From positions 1,490,001-1,550,000 of the forward strand of contig NC_087062.1 of NCBI RefSeq assembly GCF_963678635.1: a stretch of DNA of 60,000 nucleotides, in the 5' to 3' direction. How positions within the stretch are numbered: position 1 is the stretch's first letter; each line of letters begins with the position of its first letter. Below are positions 24,501-31,365 of this stretch, piece after piece. This DNA comes from Symsagittifera roscoffensis. Taxonomy: Eukaryota > Xenacoelomorpha > Acoela > Convolutidae. The translations under genes and the position numbers were made by a program. Under the pieces are notes generated by a model. That model saw only the letters and a list, made by a program, of their open reading frames with translations. It had not been told where the DNA came from and did not search any database.

Positions 24501-25069
24501 CAAAAAAGTATCGAGAGCTCAATGAAAAAATTAACCACTTAAGAACTCATTTTCGGATGAGACTTTATCTTTGAAGAAGTGTTGGTAAGGTATGCTTTCT
24601 ATTTGTTGAATTTCGTATTAACCATCTTCTAATTTTTCGGATTGAAGTCCCGTTGGCTTGAAAGTCATTTCGATTTGCAGCCCCGTCGGCCCGTTGTCTT
24701 AGACTCGTTTATTTATTACGCGACAATATATTGACAATTGCAGATAAAACAATCCGCCTTTTTCGGAACGCAATCTCGCCCGCTTTATTGCTCCTTCGGC
24801 CGAGTAAAGCCGAAATCTGTGTTTCGGCTGATAATGCCAAAATAATTCAACGTTCGAACCGCTCTCGATTTTAGAAAAATGGTTGGAAGCGTAAGTCGCG
24901 AACTTTGCCTCTGGATTATAAACGTTTACCTGAGTGTTTTGTCGTAGTTTGGGAACATCTGGTCCAGCATCCGGCTAACAGTCAGTCGCTGGGACATTTC
25001 ACGGCCAGTGGAAAACTCCACATTCAGAAGCAACACACTTGTAACGCTAATTATCAAATCTAGAAGCAT
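392..25069 (-). CDS. Cys-loop ligand-gated anion channel subunit (GABA-A/glycine receptor-like), 3' end beyond window
   Basis: This gene is joined from seven exons: 25069-24930, 16242-16073, 14837-14693, 12889-12810, 9381-9264, 8637-8511 and 596-392. All junctions are GT-AG and the phases agree (2,1,2,1,2,0), giving 328 residues and one extra base. The protein has a signal peptide, the RP.FGGPPVEVGV strand, FRQYWKDERLKF (loop D), WVPDTYF (loop A), a Cys-loop C160-x13-C174 with FPMD, YGYTTDD (loop B), FSTG (loop C), M1, M2 and M3. Family members are plasma-membrane pentameric receptors gated by GABA, glycine or glutamate. The PGR motif before M2 resembles the PAR motif of anion-selective members. 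The ligand is not certain, because the sequence mixes beta-like and alpha-like GABA-A features. The M3-M4 loop and M4 are missing and must lie left of base 1. Class assignment is very secure; exact subunit type is not. Confidence 0.93.
1145..1765 (+). repeat. Dispersed repeat family R1, complete-looking copy
   Basis: This block runs from TGTTCCGACGTCCG through a CGCGCGATATATTTCGCGC segment to the module TCAGGGCTTCGCCCTGATAC. The same block occurs on the opposite strand at 10915-12565, interrupted there by a hAT element, and on the opposite strand at 35625-36095. No coding capacity is evident. The 1431-1500 part serves as the uninterrupted counterpart of the hAT insertion site. Confidence 0.7.
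2084..2215. repeat. Dispersed repeat related to 19668-19760
   Basis: The stretch GACCGCCGCAGT..CG..AACGTGTTG.GAGCTTGCCAACAGA recurs at 19670-19760 with about 85 percent identity by eye over roughly 45 bases, then fades. Both copies contain GC-rich self-complementary bits (CCGCAGT, CCGCGGTGA). I see no coding capacity. Confidence 0.5.
2484..3385. repeat. Two-copy tandem duplication, unit about 455 bp
   Basis: Landmarks recur with a constant offset: GATCCAGTTTC at 2491 and 2942, GGAATTTCAGATAGATC at 2664 and 3120, and CTCCCGATCACAAATATTACA near 2829 and 3287. Divergence is moderate, so the duplication is not recent. Both copies lie in channel intron 6. The short open frames inside are AT-rich and unsupported. 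Confidence 0.75.
3386..4547. other. Intron 6 sequence with no recognised feature
   Basis: It is AT-rich non-coding sequence. A Lys/Gln-rich frame of 122 codons (3438-3806) overlaps a second frame of 89 codons. Neither has a family motif or a supported start, and I do not call it a gene. Confidence 0.5.
4556..4991 (+). mobile_element. hAT-type MITE, family M1, copy 1
   Basis: The element has inverted termini CAGGGGCGGATTTAGG and CCTAGATCCGCCCCTG. It is flanked by 8-bp duplications TTCATTAC (4548-4555) and TTCAATAC (4992-4999), one mismatch apart. Inside are G-tracts, a GGCGCCTTAGGCGCC palindrome and no open frame of note. Eight-base duplications and CAG..CTG ends are typical of the hAT superfamily. 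Confidence 0.85.
5246..8597 (-). repeat. 98-bp minisatellite made from the end of an exon plus its 5' splice site, 34 copies
   Basis: Each unit is 87 bp of channel exon 6 (29 codons from QITFLFKRD to VVCSW) followed by 11 bp of intron starting GTAAGT. Donor GT positions run from 8510 down to 5277, a distance of 33 units less one base, because the unit near 6570 lacks 1 bp. The array ends in a 21-bp partial copy (5266-5246). Units are nearly identical. The main variant is ACAATG/ACGATG, a silent Ile ATT/ATC change in the coding reading. Only the copy at 8511-8597 follows real upstream exon sequence. Confidence 0.97.
8511..8637 (-). CDS. Channel exon 6: loop C and most of M1; origin of the 98-bp array
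   Basis: The acceptor is TTTCTAG|G and the donor TTCGTGG|GTAAGT; phases are 2 in and 0 out. It encodes FELHFSTGIFADL (loop C, F-x-T-G-x-aromatic), then the FLFKRD pre-M1 segment and M1 (LLYFILQSYIPSTIIVV, ending CSW at residue 260). This is the only copy with a proper acceptor and upstream coding sequence. The last 87 bp (8597-8511), with the first 11 intron bases, are repeated in tandem downstream to 5246. Functional mRNA therefore needs this first of 34 nearly identical donors. Confidence 0.94.
8640..9263. other. Intron 5, no further feature
   Basis: This is an AT-rich intron containing a 19-base G tract near 8785. I see no coding capacity. Confidence 0.6.
9264..9381 (-). CDS. Channel exon 5: loop B to strand before loop C
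   Basis: The acceptor is TGCTGCTTAG|AG and the donor ACAAG|GTCAAA; phases are 1 in and 2 out. It encodes CYGYTTDDLTLNWHEG, with a possible N-glycosylation site (NDS), and ends MAQFHMKTFQLT. The family has ES(Y/F)GYTTDD here, so the usual Ser just before YGY is Cys in this protein. The donor has an unusual C at +3. It is preferred because it alone restores the ARG codon and reading frame of exon 6. Confidence 0.88.
9382..10914. other. Part of intron 4, no recognised feature
   Basis: It is AT-rich non-coding sequence. The CT-rich run just above the exon 5 acceptor (9383-9425) is the polypyrimidine tract. No further motif was recognised up to the R1 repeat at 10915. Confidence 0.6.
10915..12565 (-). 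repeat. Dispersed repeat R1, copy split by a hAT insertion
   Basis: The two halves, 10915-11059 and 12272-12565, match the reverse complement of 1145-1765 in order. They are separated by the 1212-bp hAT element. Joining TTATAGC to CATTTAAG across the insertion restores the arrangement seen near 1460-1490. Confidence 0.75.
11060..12271 (+). mobile_element. hAT transposon, 1.2 kb, decayed and internally shortened
   Basis: The termini are CAAGGCCCGGA and TCCGGGCCTG, an imperfect inverted repeat. A perfect 8-bp target duplication ATTATAGC flanks the element (11052-11059 and 12272-12279). Reading the plus strand in shifting frames gives three transposase pieces: a zinc-binding N-terminus (VWEFLPGANKLRCKPCG near 11390-11450), a catalytic-region fragment (ISDSASYMIQAGRSLKALYP near 11605-11664) and the hAT C-terminal dimerisation block (SVDVERSFYALSYIL near 12049-12095). 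Stops and frameshifts break it, and about half the usual transposase length is missing. It can be moved, if at all, only by transposase from elsewhere. Confidence 0.9.
12810..12889 (-). CDS. Channel exon 4: Cys-loop
   Basis: This is an 80-bp exon with acceptor GTTTTAGCAG|T and donor CATAG|GTATAA, phases 2 in and 1 out. It encodes CPMDLEIFPMDTQTC, the signature C-x13-C loop with the central FPMD (C160 and C174), then KLLI. Its final G joins AG of exon 5 to make Glu in the IECYGY motif. The 80-bp size and position resemble the short Cys-loop exon of vertebrate GABA-A genes. A plus-strand open frame of 92 codons covers the same bases and is only a shadow. Confidence 0.93.
13025..13410 (+). mobile_element. 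hAT-type MITE, family M1, copy 2
   Basis: The termini are CAGGGGCGGATTAGG and CCTAGATATTCGCCCCTG. Target duplications are GTTTCAAG (13017-13024) and GTTCCAAG (13411-13418), one mismatch. The interior matches the copy at 4556-4991. It sits in channel intron 3, about 135 bp from exon 4. Confidence 0.85.
13411..14200. other. Intron 3 sequence with a G tract
   Basis: AT-rich non-coding sequence with a G tract at 13937-13948 followed by TATTGTTAA, recalling the C/G-tract elements at 51540 and 58370. No gene seen. Confidence 0.5.
14200..14420 (+). mobile_element. Degenerate fragment of MITE family M1
   Basis: The bases CCAACCAACCCTAAAATTAATTTTTAGGCGCCTTCGGCG resemble the inner part of M1 copies (GACCGACCCTAAAA..AAAGGCGCCTTAGGCG). 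No terminal repeats were found, so only an old internal piece is claimed. Confidence 0.5.
14693..14837 (-). CDS. Channel exon 3: loops A and E
   Basis: The acceptor is GTTCTAG|AA and the donor CTACAG|GTACCA, phases 1 in and 2 out, encoding residues 104-152. It carries PLTLSHDFLKRIWVPDTYF (loop A, with the conserved W-x-P-D-T-Y/F-F) and VPNVLIRLSPDGSILY, which matches the family's R.. .DG..LY strand. The incoming junction makes a Lys (A|AA). The donor is a weak match to consensus after GT, but the phase fits exon 4 exactly. Confidence 0.92.
14838..16072. other. Intron 2, with a C/G-tract repeat
   Basis: Mostly AT-rich intron. At 15365-15500 CCCCCCG.., a long G tract, AGGTATAAAACTCTCATATGCTTA and a second G-rich stretch resemble elements at 51540-51705 and 58365-58530. 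A segment at 15130-15300 resembles the interior of M1 elements. No coding evidence. Confidence 0.5.
16073..16242 (-). CDS. Channel exon 2: first beta strands and loop D
   Basis: The acceptor is TTTCTTTCCAG|G and the donor is ACA|GTCAGT; phases are 2 in and 1 out. Residues 47-104 include PQFGGPPVEVGV, NVDSLGPIDEVKMNF and FRQYWKDERLKF, which is the loop D region. In vertebrate GABA-A alpha subunits the matching strand carries an aromatic residue two positions before FRQ.W; here that position is Ser (IDLSFRQYW). The Arg of FRQ, which is alpha-like and RDL-like, is kept. The open frame continues past the donor into intron, so the raw frame overstates this exon. Confidence 0.93.
16975..17125. repeat. 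Tandem repeat, unit about 64 bp, roughly 2.5 copies
   Basis: The phrase CAACCCGGTACTAAACTCGGG followed by TTCCAGCGCAACTCGCTC is repeated with little change. It lies in the GC-richer block of intron 1. Confidence 0.8.
17136..17396. repeat. Tandem repeat, unit about 51 bp, five copies
   Basis: The unit is TAGTAGCTAACACTGTTCTC plus TTCTCTGACGAGAACCAACTACTCT with small changes. The repeats create spurious open frames on both strands because the unit length is a multiple of three. Confidence 0.85.
19668..19760. repeat. Second copy of the GACC.CCGCAGT repeat
   Basis: It matches 2084-2215 over its first half. It lies just outside the right end of the LTR candidate. Confidence 0.45.
21271..21370. 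repeat. Inverted repeat with 16-bp perfect arms
   Basis: TGCTTATCATACAATT (21274-21289) is repeated as its exact reverse complement at 21353-21368, with a 63-base spacer. A further copy of GCTTATCATACA lies at 20666-20677. It could fold into a stem or be the ends of a short element. No target duplication was found. Confidence 0.7.
21480..21750. repeat. TTATAAT-rich self-complementary tract
   Basis: Words such as ATTATAATTG, CAATTATAAT and TTATAATCAATTATAATC recur many times on both strands, making a low-complexity tract able to form many small hairpins. Confidence 0.55.
21918..22117. other. Assembly gap of 200 unknown bases
   Basis: A run of exactly 200 N, the size of a standard scaffolding gap, so the true length may be unknown. 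It lies inside channel intron 1, beside a decayed reverse transcriptase. Frames running through it are meaningless. Confidence 0.99.
22118..23900 (+). mobile_element. Decayed non-LTR retrotransposon (reverse transcriptase) remnant
   Basis: Plus-strand translation across several frames gives pieces of a LINE reverse transcriptase: EEQLIKCITKLLKGPE (N-terminal helix), KICATRLREMI (fingers), TQRVLRNAAPKSEDLALF, LLDITIDYTNLNKT (motif A, LDI..AY..V), LHILETVSRALRDPHENTIY, and a decayed motif B (ERGVLVLRSQSCST). Stops and frameshifts are frequent, so no functional protein is expected. The right limit is approximate, since matches fade after about 22800. The 5' part may lie in the assembly gap. Confidence 0.65.
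23901..24929. other. Intron 1 segment with no recognised gene
   Basis: Frames up to 110 codons on the plus strand (24046-24378) overlap frames on the minus strand, and none has a family motif. A GC-richer patch at 24640-24880 was read in all frames without result. Confidence 0.5.
24930..25069 (-). CDS. Channel exon 1: start codon, signal peptide and N-terminal helix
   Basis: The ATG is at 25069-25067. Residues 1 to about 21 are hydrophobic (LLDLIISVTSVLLLNV) and read as a signal peptide. They are followed by the N-terminal helix ending in MFPNYDKTL, where the family has YD..(L/V)RP. The exon ends CTCAG|GTAAAC at phase 2, and its AG joins the G of exon 2 to make the Arg of the RPQFGGPP motif. 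The exon is too short to show as a long open frame. It was found from the conserved phase and the YDKTL motif. The intron that follows is 8.7 kb and contains the assembly gap, the LTR candidate and the LINE remnant. Confidence 0.88.
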
Positions 25070-25874
25070 TTTGAGCCAAAACAACCTAAGTTTTTTGCTA
25101 TTGCTTCAAATTTGTAAGTAAACGAAGTAACTGAATCAAGACAAAATAGTACACTTATGTTTGTTTTTACAATTATTGCTCATAAAATTGAATTGGTTTC
25201 TTTGTTTAATGTAACAAAAATTTCCTCTAATGTAATAAAAATGAACTAAAAAATATAACTCGAAGTAAATAAATCTAACAAATGTCGAGTATCGGTAAAT
25301 TGGAATTTTAATAATGGTTTTCTGCTGGTTTTGTTTTTTTTGCAGAAAAAATTTAAATTCAGTGACTATTAATAAAAGTTATTAGAAAGTTGAGACATTG
25401 AGACTAATATTCAACTTTTAAGTATTAACACAAAAATATGTCAAAGAAAAGATATATCTGATAGTTCAATTTGCTCTGTCTGTGTTTGAATTATAAGCTA
25501 TCTCGCACCGACAAAAACAAGATTATGATTTTTAGAAAAGATTTTGAATGAATCCAAATTGGATTACTGCAACAAAAATAAGAGCTGATTTGAACTTTGA
25601 ATAGATGTATACAAAAAAATTAGGATCATTTTTAGCCCTGAAAAATTGAATTAAATTCATTTGGATAGCTTTTGGTTATTTGGTATTTAATAGAAAAAAA
25701 TAATCTCACTGAACTTGGTTCTTAGGGTTACTTTAAGATCAATTTGGTACGTATGTATATTTTACTTTTGCTCCAAGCTTTGAGCGAAATTTTATTCTAA
25801 AGAAAAATCGTAAAGCGATGTGCTCTACAATAATTTGAGGAGGGGTGCTCACCGCAAACCATATTAGTTTCAGG
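25070..25874. promoter_or_regulatory. Upstream flank of the channel gene (5' region)
   Basis: This AT-rich stretch precedes the start codon at 25069 on the minus strand. AACTTAG ends 17 nt before the ATG and could be a weak acceptor for a 5'UTR intron. No TATA box, initiator or other promoter element can be assigned with confidence. Confidence 0.3.
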
Positions 25875-26271
25875 CAGATCCAGTATTTTCTCGGGGGGGG
25901 GGATTTTCAAAAAACTTCTGTCGATTTTTTTAATGTTGACCAACTTGACTTTCGGAGCTCTCAGAACACTCAAGAGACCCGATTTTGACAAAACATTTTG
26001 CACAGCAGTCAAACTTTTGAAAAAACAGGTTAAAAAAGGTCGTTTTGGGCACTTTTTGGAAAATTTAGACCAAAAAATGGATTTTTTCGACGCGCATTCT
26101 TCTTCAAAGTTAGTATATATAGGCAACTAAGGCGCCTTCAAAAAAAAATTAGCGTTTGTCTCCTGAAATGGATGTTATAAAATAAATCCAAAAGTAAGAC
26201 CCTTTAGTTGGCGAGGGGATCCAATTCCTGAGGGGAGGGGGAGGGGGGTATCCCCTCTCTAGAACCGCACT
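25875..26271 (-). mobile_element. hAT-type MITE, family M1, copy 3
   Basis: It begins CAGGCAGATCCAGTATTTTCTCGGGG and ends CCTCTCTAGAACCGCACTG, in reverse orientation to the copy at 4556. The interior (GGCGCCTTC, G-tract, GAGGGGAGGGG) matches the family. AGTTTCAG before and GGTTTCAG after are a probable 8-bp duplication, if the first bases of the element overlap it. Confidence 0.7.
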
Positions 26272-29200
26272 GGGTTTCAGGGGATCCATCTAAGATTTTG
26301 CAATCCTAAAATTCCCGCGGCAACAAAATTCTATTGGTAACCCCTAACTCCGCTCTACATATTTCGCATCTATAATTTTTATTAACTTTCCAAATTACTC
26401 ATCATATTAATTGAGAAACGAACGAGTACATAAATTTGTATTTAAACTCTATTTAATCTGTATAAAAAAATTAGTAAAAAAAAGATAGATAAAAGAAAGT
26501 GATTTAGAATTCATTGATTTGACTAATTTAGCGTTAATATTAGATCAATGTAAATTGATTTAAAACCGATTATACTTGATAGTTTTTTTTAAAGCGTTAT
26601 TTGTTACTTAAATCAATTTTTCCGTATTTTTCACTGAGGGATTCATTGTGTTCCCACCACCGAATGGGGGCCAGAACTCATAGTAGAATGTAGTTTCATC
26701 ATTAGCTAAAAACTACTAACATTTTCGGATGAAGTTGAAGGATATATCATATCGAAACACGTTCAGTTGTGATTTGAGCTGCAATGAGTTCCAATGTTGA
26801 GAAAAACTTGTTTGAAAATTTCGCTTTTAAAACGATTAAGTTTCATTTTTGGAAGTTAAAAAAACGCTCTAAAATGTTTTAATTTTGATCGGATATAATT
26901 CACAAAACCTCTTTGAATTTCAACAGCAGACATTTTTTGTTCCAACCAGTTACAAGTTTTGTTTATTTTGGGGAGTTTTTGATATTTCATGTTCAAGTTT
27001 TCTCATTCGTAAATGGATCATACCAAAAATTCGAAAAAGTTTTTCCATTAAGGAGAAATTTGGCTGCGGTGGGATTTTTCCGGGCCAGAGTTCAGAGCAA
27101 ATGAAGCACAAAGTTCATAAGTTAATTTTACGCACCCCTTAATTTACGTTTAATGCAAAAACTTGTTGATTCAAACCCAGAATAAACAATAAGACAATCT
27201 GACAGTTTCAAACAAAGTCTCCCGGGTGAAAAATAATTTAGAATAACAAACCATAGATTTTATCAGCCAGTTTGCCAGCCAAGTTCAATAAAACTCTAAT
27301 CTGGTCACTATCGTGAATGAGCCTCAAGAAAATTTAGTGTCTAAAATACGGGAATTAAAGAGAATACAGAAACTCAGTATTTAAATTCTCTGAAAATGCC
27401 AGGGGCCAAATTGGCCAAGTATTTCCAAGCAAAATATGGACAAACATTGGGCGAAATATCGACACGTTTTGGATCACGCTGTTATAGCTTCAGATCTTTT
27501 TGCTCAATCGATTCTAGGATTTCGAAGGAAGGAAACAAATTGCAGATTTCAAATAAATTGTGAAGTGTTCGCTCTGGATTTGGGTTGAAATTAGACTAAA
27601 TTCTGGGTGCGAGCTGGAATGAACCTAATGTGATATAAAATAAAAACCCACTTACGGCAGAAGTCTTTGAGCCCAATGGGATTGGAATTTCCATTAAGCA
27701 CAGGTTATTTACACACTTATAACTGAAAGAGTGTTTGTTCTCAATTTACATACATATGTCTAGAATTCGAATTTCGCCTCTACAGAGCTTAAAAAATAGG
27801 TGTGACGTGTACAACCAGCGGCTATCTTTGATTCTATTTGAGCTTACCTTTATATCTTTTGATTGAGCTCAGACTAGTGAAATTAGGTTTAGAATATTGC
27901 GGATTAATGAAATTATTTTGCGTTTCAAATTTCATGTCGCCAATTGGTTTTATCTTTTTTGACTTAAGGGATATATACATTTTTTGGCTATATCAAACAC
28001 GCCAGCAGCAAACTTTTTGAATGAGTTCCACAGTCATTTTTGAAAAGCAACAAGCAGCTGGAAACAAGGTGGTCTGCAGAAAAAATTGCCGGTCGCTGGG
28101 CAAGTAGCCTCGCAGAGAAGTTCCGAACACACTATCTTTGCAAGAAAACGTTGATTATTAGTGAAGCTCTATCGAAATGTTATCCTTGTTTCTTGTTCAA
28201 CTCACCAACTTCTAGCTTCAAATCGGTCCGCTTTAAGTTTTTTTTTATTGCGGGCAATTGCAGATGCATCATGCAGACTTTTAATTCTTCTAAATTAATC
28301 ATCACTCGATCTTGCTCTTGTGCGTGGTGTTTTTGTTCCAGCCATTTATAAAAACAGGGAGGAATTTTGTATTCGGGTGTGTTGTAGTTTTTTCTTATTT
28401 TTTTGTTTTCCACAAATAATCATTGGAATGGGCCGAGTGATAATCATATTAAATCCCTTTCAGTCGTAAAAAAAAAAACAGTTTGAAACAGACTACTAAA
28501 TTTTTTTTTAATTTTTAGCCTAAATTTGAGCAAATACAGGCGAGCAAGCAGACGTAGATAGATAGAAGCCTGATTTAATTCGCGAAAGCTTAGTTTTCGT
28601 CGTGTAAGTTTCTTTTTTGGACTTTTTTCAAACACATTTTGAAATTTTTTTTGTGCTTGTTTTAATGACCTTTTTGTTGTTCAAGTTATTTTTCTACAAA
28701 AAGTGTTATTCAATTTAACTACTTTACTGTGACTGTCTAAGTTTTAGTTGTTTGTTCAGATCGTTTTATCACACCACGCAACAAAAAAAATCGATATAAA
28801 TTTAAAAACTTTTTTTTGGTGTCTTCTAAGACAATGGTCGGATCATTATGTGCTATTTGGCTATTTACAGAGATAGCGGCTATCAGTGTTGCAGTTTGTT
28901 TTTTGTTGAGTGAAGGCAAAAAACAGCTGATTTTTTTCCACTTTTGATAGTCGTGAGAATAACGAAACAACGTACGCAGATGCGATTGAAAAACCCAAAG
29001 AGAGCTGTTGGGCATAGTTTAAATGGCGACAAATCACTTAGCATACAATTCATTCAACATACTTCAAGTTTTCAAATCGAAACTTATCATTCAGCACATT
29101 CTAGCTCAAAAACGTATCACTTCAGCATAGTTTTTTTGGATTTTTTTTCCGTACTGAGTGACCTACCGTACAATGGACCTTTCCGCATAAAATAATCATT

Positions 29201-29400
29201 TCAAACAAGCGCACTGAATATAATGCTGGAAAAAAATTTGAATGCTGAATAGCTATTTTGTCCTGTATATAGCGTAAATTTTTTATGATGATTTAATACC
29301 GGATCCATTAACTTTTTGGACTAATTAGATCGATTTATTTCGTCCTTGAAGTCAGTTTCTGACAACTGGAGTTTTATCCTCCCTAAATCGATTGGGGGGA
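26272..29400. other. Intergenic sequence without a supported gene
   Basis: AT-rich. Several frames of 60-103 codons occur, often overlapping on both strands (for example 28040-28351 against 28180-28413). None shows a domain, a splice pattern or a biased composition. Confidence 0.5.
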
Positions 29401-29815
29401 TTGCCCAACATTTTACCACAAAAATGGATCAGTTTCGACTTTTTTTTCAGTCAACCAAAAACTACTTAAAAAATACTTGGTCGATCACTGACAAAATTAA
29501 TTCAAAGTGAGCTTCTTACTTAGCCTAACAAACTTTAATCATGGTATGCTCTCCGAAACGGTTTATACATTAAATTTTTTTTGATAGACAAAAAGATCGT
29601 TTTTACCATATAAAACTCCAATTTCTTTACTTAAAAACAATTTTTAAACAAGTTGATCAATTTTTTTGGAGAGTAAACCCTTCTTAAAGTTTGTTGGGCT
29701 ACTTAAGAGGCTCACTTTGATATAATTAAGTCAATGATCAATCAAGAAGATTTGGTGTAACTTTTGATTGCCTAAAAAACCAAAAACTGAATCATTTAAT
29801 TCTGCTGAAATTCTA
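29400..29815. mobile_element. Fold-back element (MITE-like)
   Basis: Inverted arms of 56 bp, 29483-29538 and 29684-29739, match at roughly 80 percent; both contain TCAAAGTGAGC and end in AACAAACTTTAA. Weaker complementarity extends outwards (TTTTTTTTCAGTCAACC against GGCAATCAAAAG). Related single arms lie at 31085-31150 and 32300-32360 (ATATCAAAGTGAACCTCTAA and similar). No clear target duplication was found. Confidence 0.65.
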
Positions 29816-31084
29816 AGCAAGTTTTGTCCTCATCATTTTTTACCTGAAGTCAACCCATTTTAAGAAAAACGCGTTTCAAGTTTCTAGCTTATTGCGTTTT
29901 ATCCGATTAATTTAAATCAGCCCTGTATAACTAGTATGCACTTTCAACTTGTTTTAAATTTTTCGCGCATTCAGTCCTTCGAGGATGAGAAAAACTCCAA
30001 AGTTTGCATTAGCTACTAACAATACCCTAATGAAGATCAGCATCAAAAAAATTAAGCAGCTGAGGGTTTGTCTTTTAATCAATATTCTTATGAGCTACTC
30101 AGATTATTCAGGTTCTGAATCAATTCGCAAGCTTTGCTTTTAACAAATTTTTCGGACGTCTTAAATTTTTCAAATAACTCTGAAATCGAAACAGTGAAAT
30201 CGCGTCAAAACTGCAATCGAATTATTAAAAGGGTACTTGAACTGACAAGAGCAATTCAAAGTGATTGCGCTTTTTGGTTTCATTCAACAATTTGCTATGT
30301 AATTTTTCAAAGCAAAAACAACTCATGCAATATCGACAGAAGGCAAACTCGAAACTTCATCGAAATACTTCAACTTGAATTAAAATTGATGGTCAGAAGT
30401 TTTTCAGAAATTTGTTAAGTTGTCCAGTGTTACAAGCTAAGAAATACAGCATCCAATAATTTTTAGCAAAAGGTTCAAACAGACAGAAAACATGAAAAAA
30501 CAATCTGTCAATTTGGATCAATTTTTGCAAGCAAACCTGATTTTTTAAGTGACTCTGATACAAAAATTTGGTCTGAAAAAAAAACTTTTGCCAGCCAAAG
30601 TATTTTCAAATAGATTTTTTGCTGTTTTAAATCAATTCTGTCTGTCCGAACGTTTTACAACTCTCTATTTTTGACAAATTTTTGCTTTGAAAAATAAAGT
30701 ACGCCTGATGTTATGATTGTTCGCGCTCCAGTACGTGGAAAAATATCATTCAGCGGAATGTGAATACAAAGTTAAATATTTAGCGGAATAAATTTTATTT
30801 AATAATTATATATCTTTTGACAGTTTAGTCAGTTTTTTTAACACATCATTCTTTGGAGACAAAAAACAAAAAAAAATTAAAACAGTGCTGATATATATTA
30901 ACCGCACGAATCAAAAAAAATTCAAATAGGGTTGTTTTTTAGACAAAAAGCGACAAAATTAACTTTTTAGCGCAAAAAATTTTGAAAGATAATCTGTTGC
31001 AAATTTTTGCAATAACTGAACCCAGAGTTCAATAAAAAAAATCTTTTTTGAGCTTTTCTGTTTATTCAAAAAACGTTAAAACTA

Positions 31085-31150
31085 CCAGAAAGATTGCTGA
31101 ACATTTATATCAAAGTGAACCTCTAATGTAGCTCAAAAAATCTAGAAGGG
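31085..31150. repeat. Single arm related to the 29483 fold-back element
   Basis: It carries TATATCAAAGTGAACCTCTAATG and a following GTAGCTCAAA, similar to arms of the fold-back element and to 32300-32360. Confidence 0.45.
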
Positions 31151-31155
31151 TTTAA

Positions 31156-31365
31156 TCTTCTATTTATATTGGGATTACGATCAATTTGAACAGAGACAGC
31201 TCAGTGGATTTCTCAGTATACGAGCTGAATAGCGATAATCCAGGTGCCTATTTCAGAACAACACGTGCTCGTAGTGTCGGTCCCCTAAATTTTTCTGTAA
31301 TCGGGTCTTTGAAAACTTTGCAGATTCCTCCAGACCACAAGGATACTTGGCAAACCCCGCGTTAG
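31156..31365 (+). other. Short open frame, possible exon fragment
   Basis: This GC-richer stretch is open for 69 codons before a TAG and includes SVDFSVYELNSDNPGAYF and LKTLQIPPDHKDTW. It has no ATG at its start. The composition stands out from the AT-rich surroundings, which suggests old coding sequence, either a host exon or a transposon piece. I recognise no family. Confidence 0.25.

Noticed and set aside
28040-28413. Overlapping 103-codon plus and 77-codon minus frames
   Set aside because: Neither has a recognisable motif, and composition does not differ from the intergenic background.
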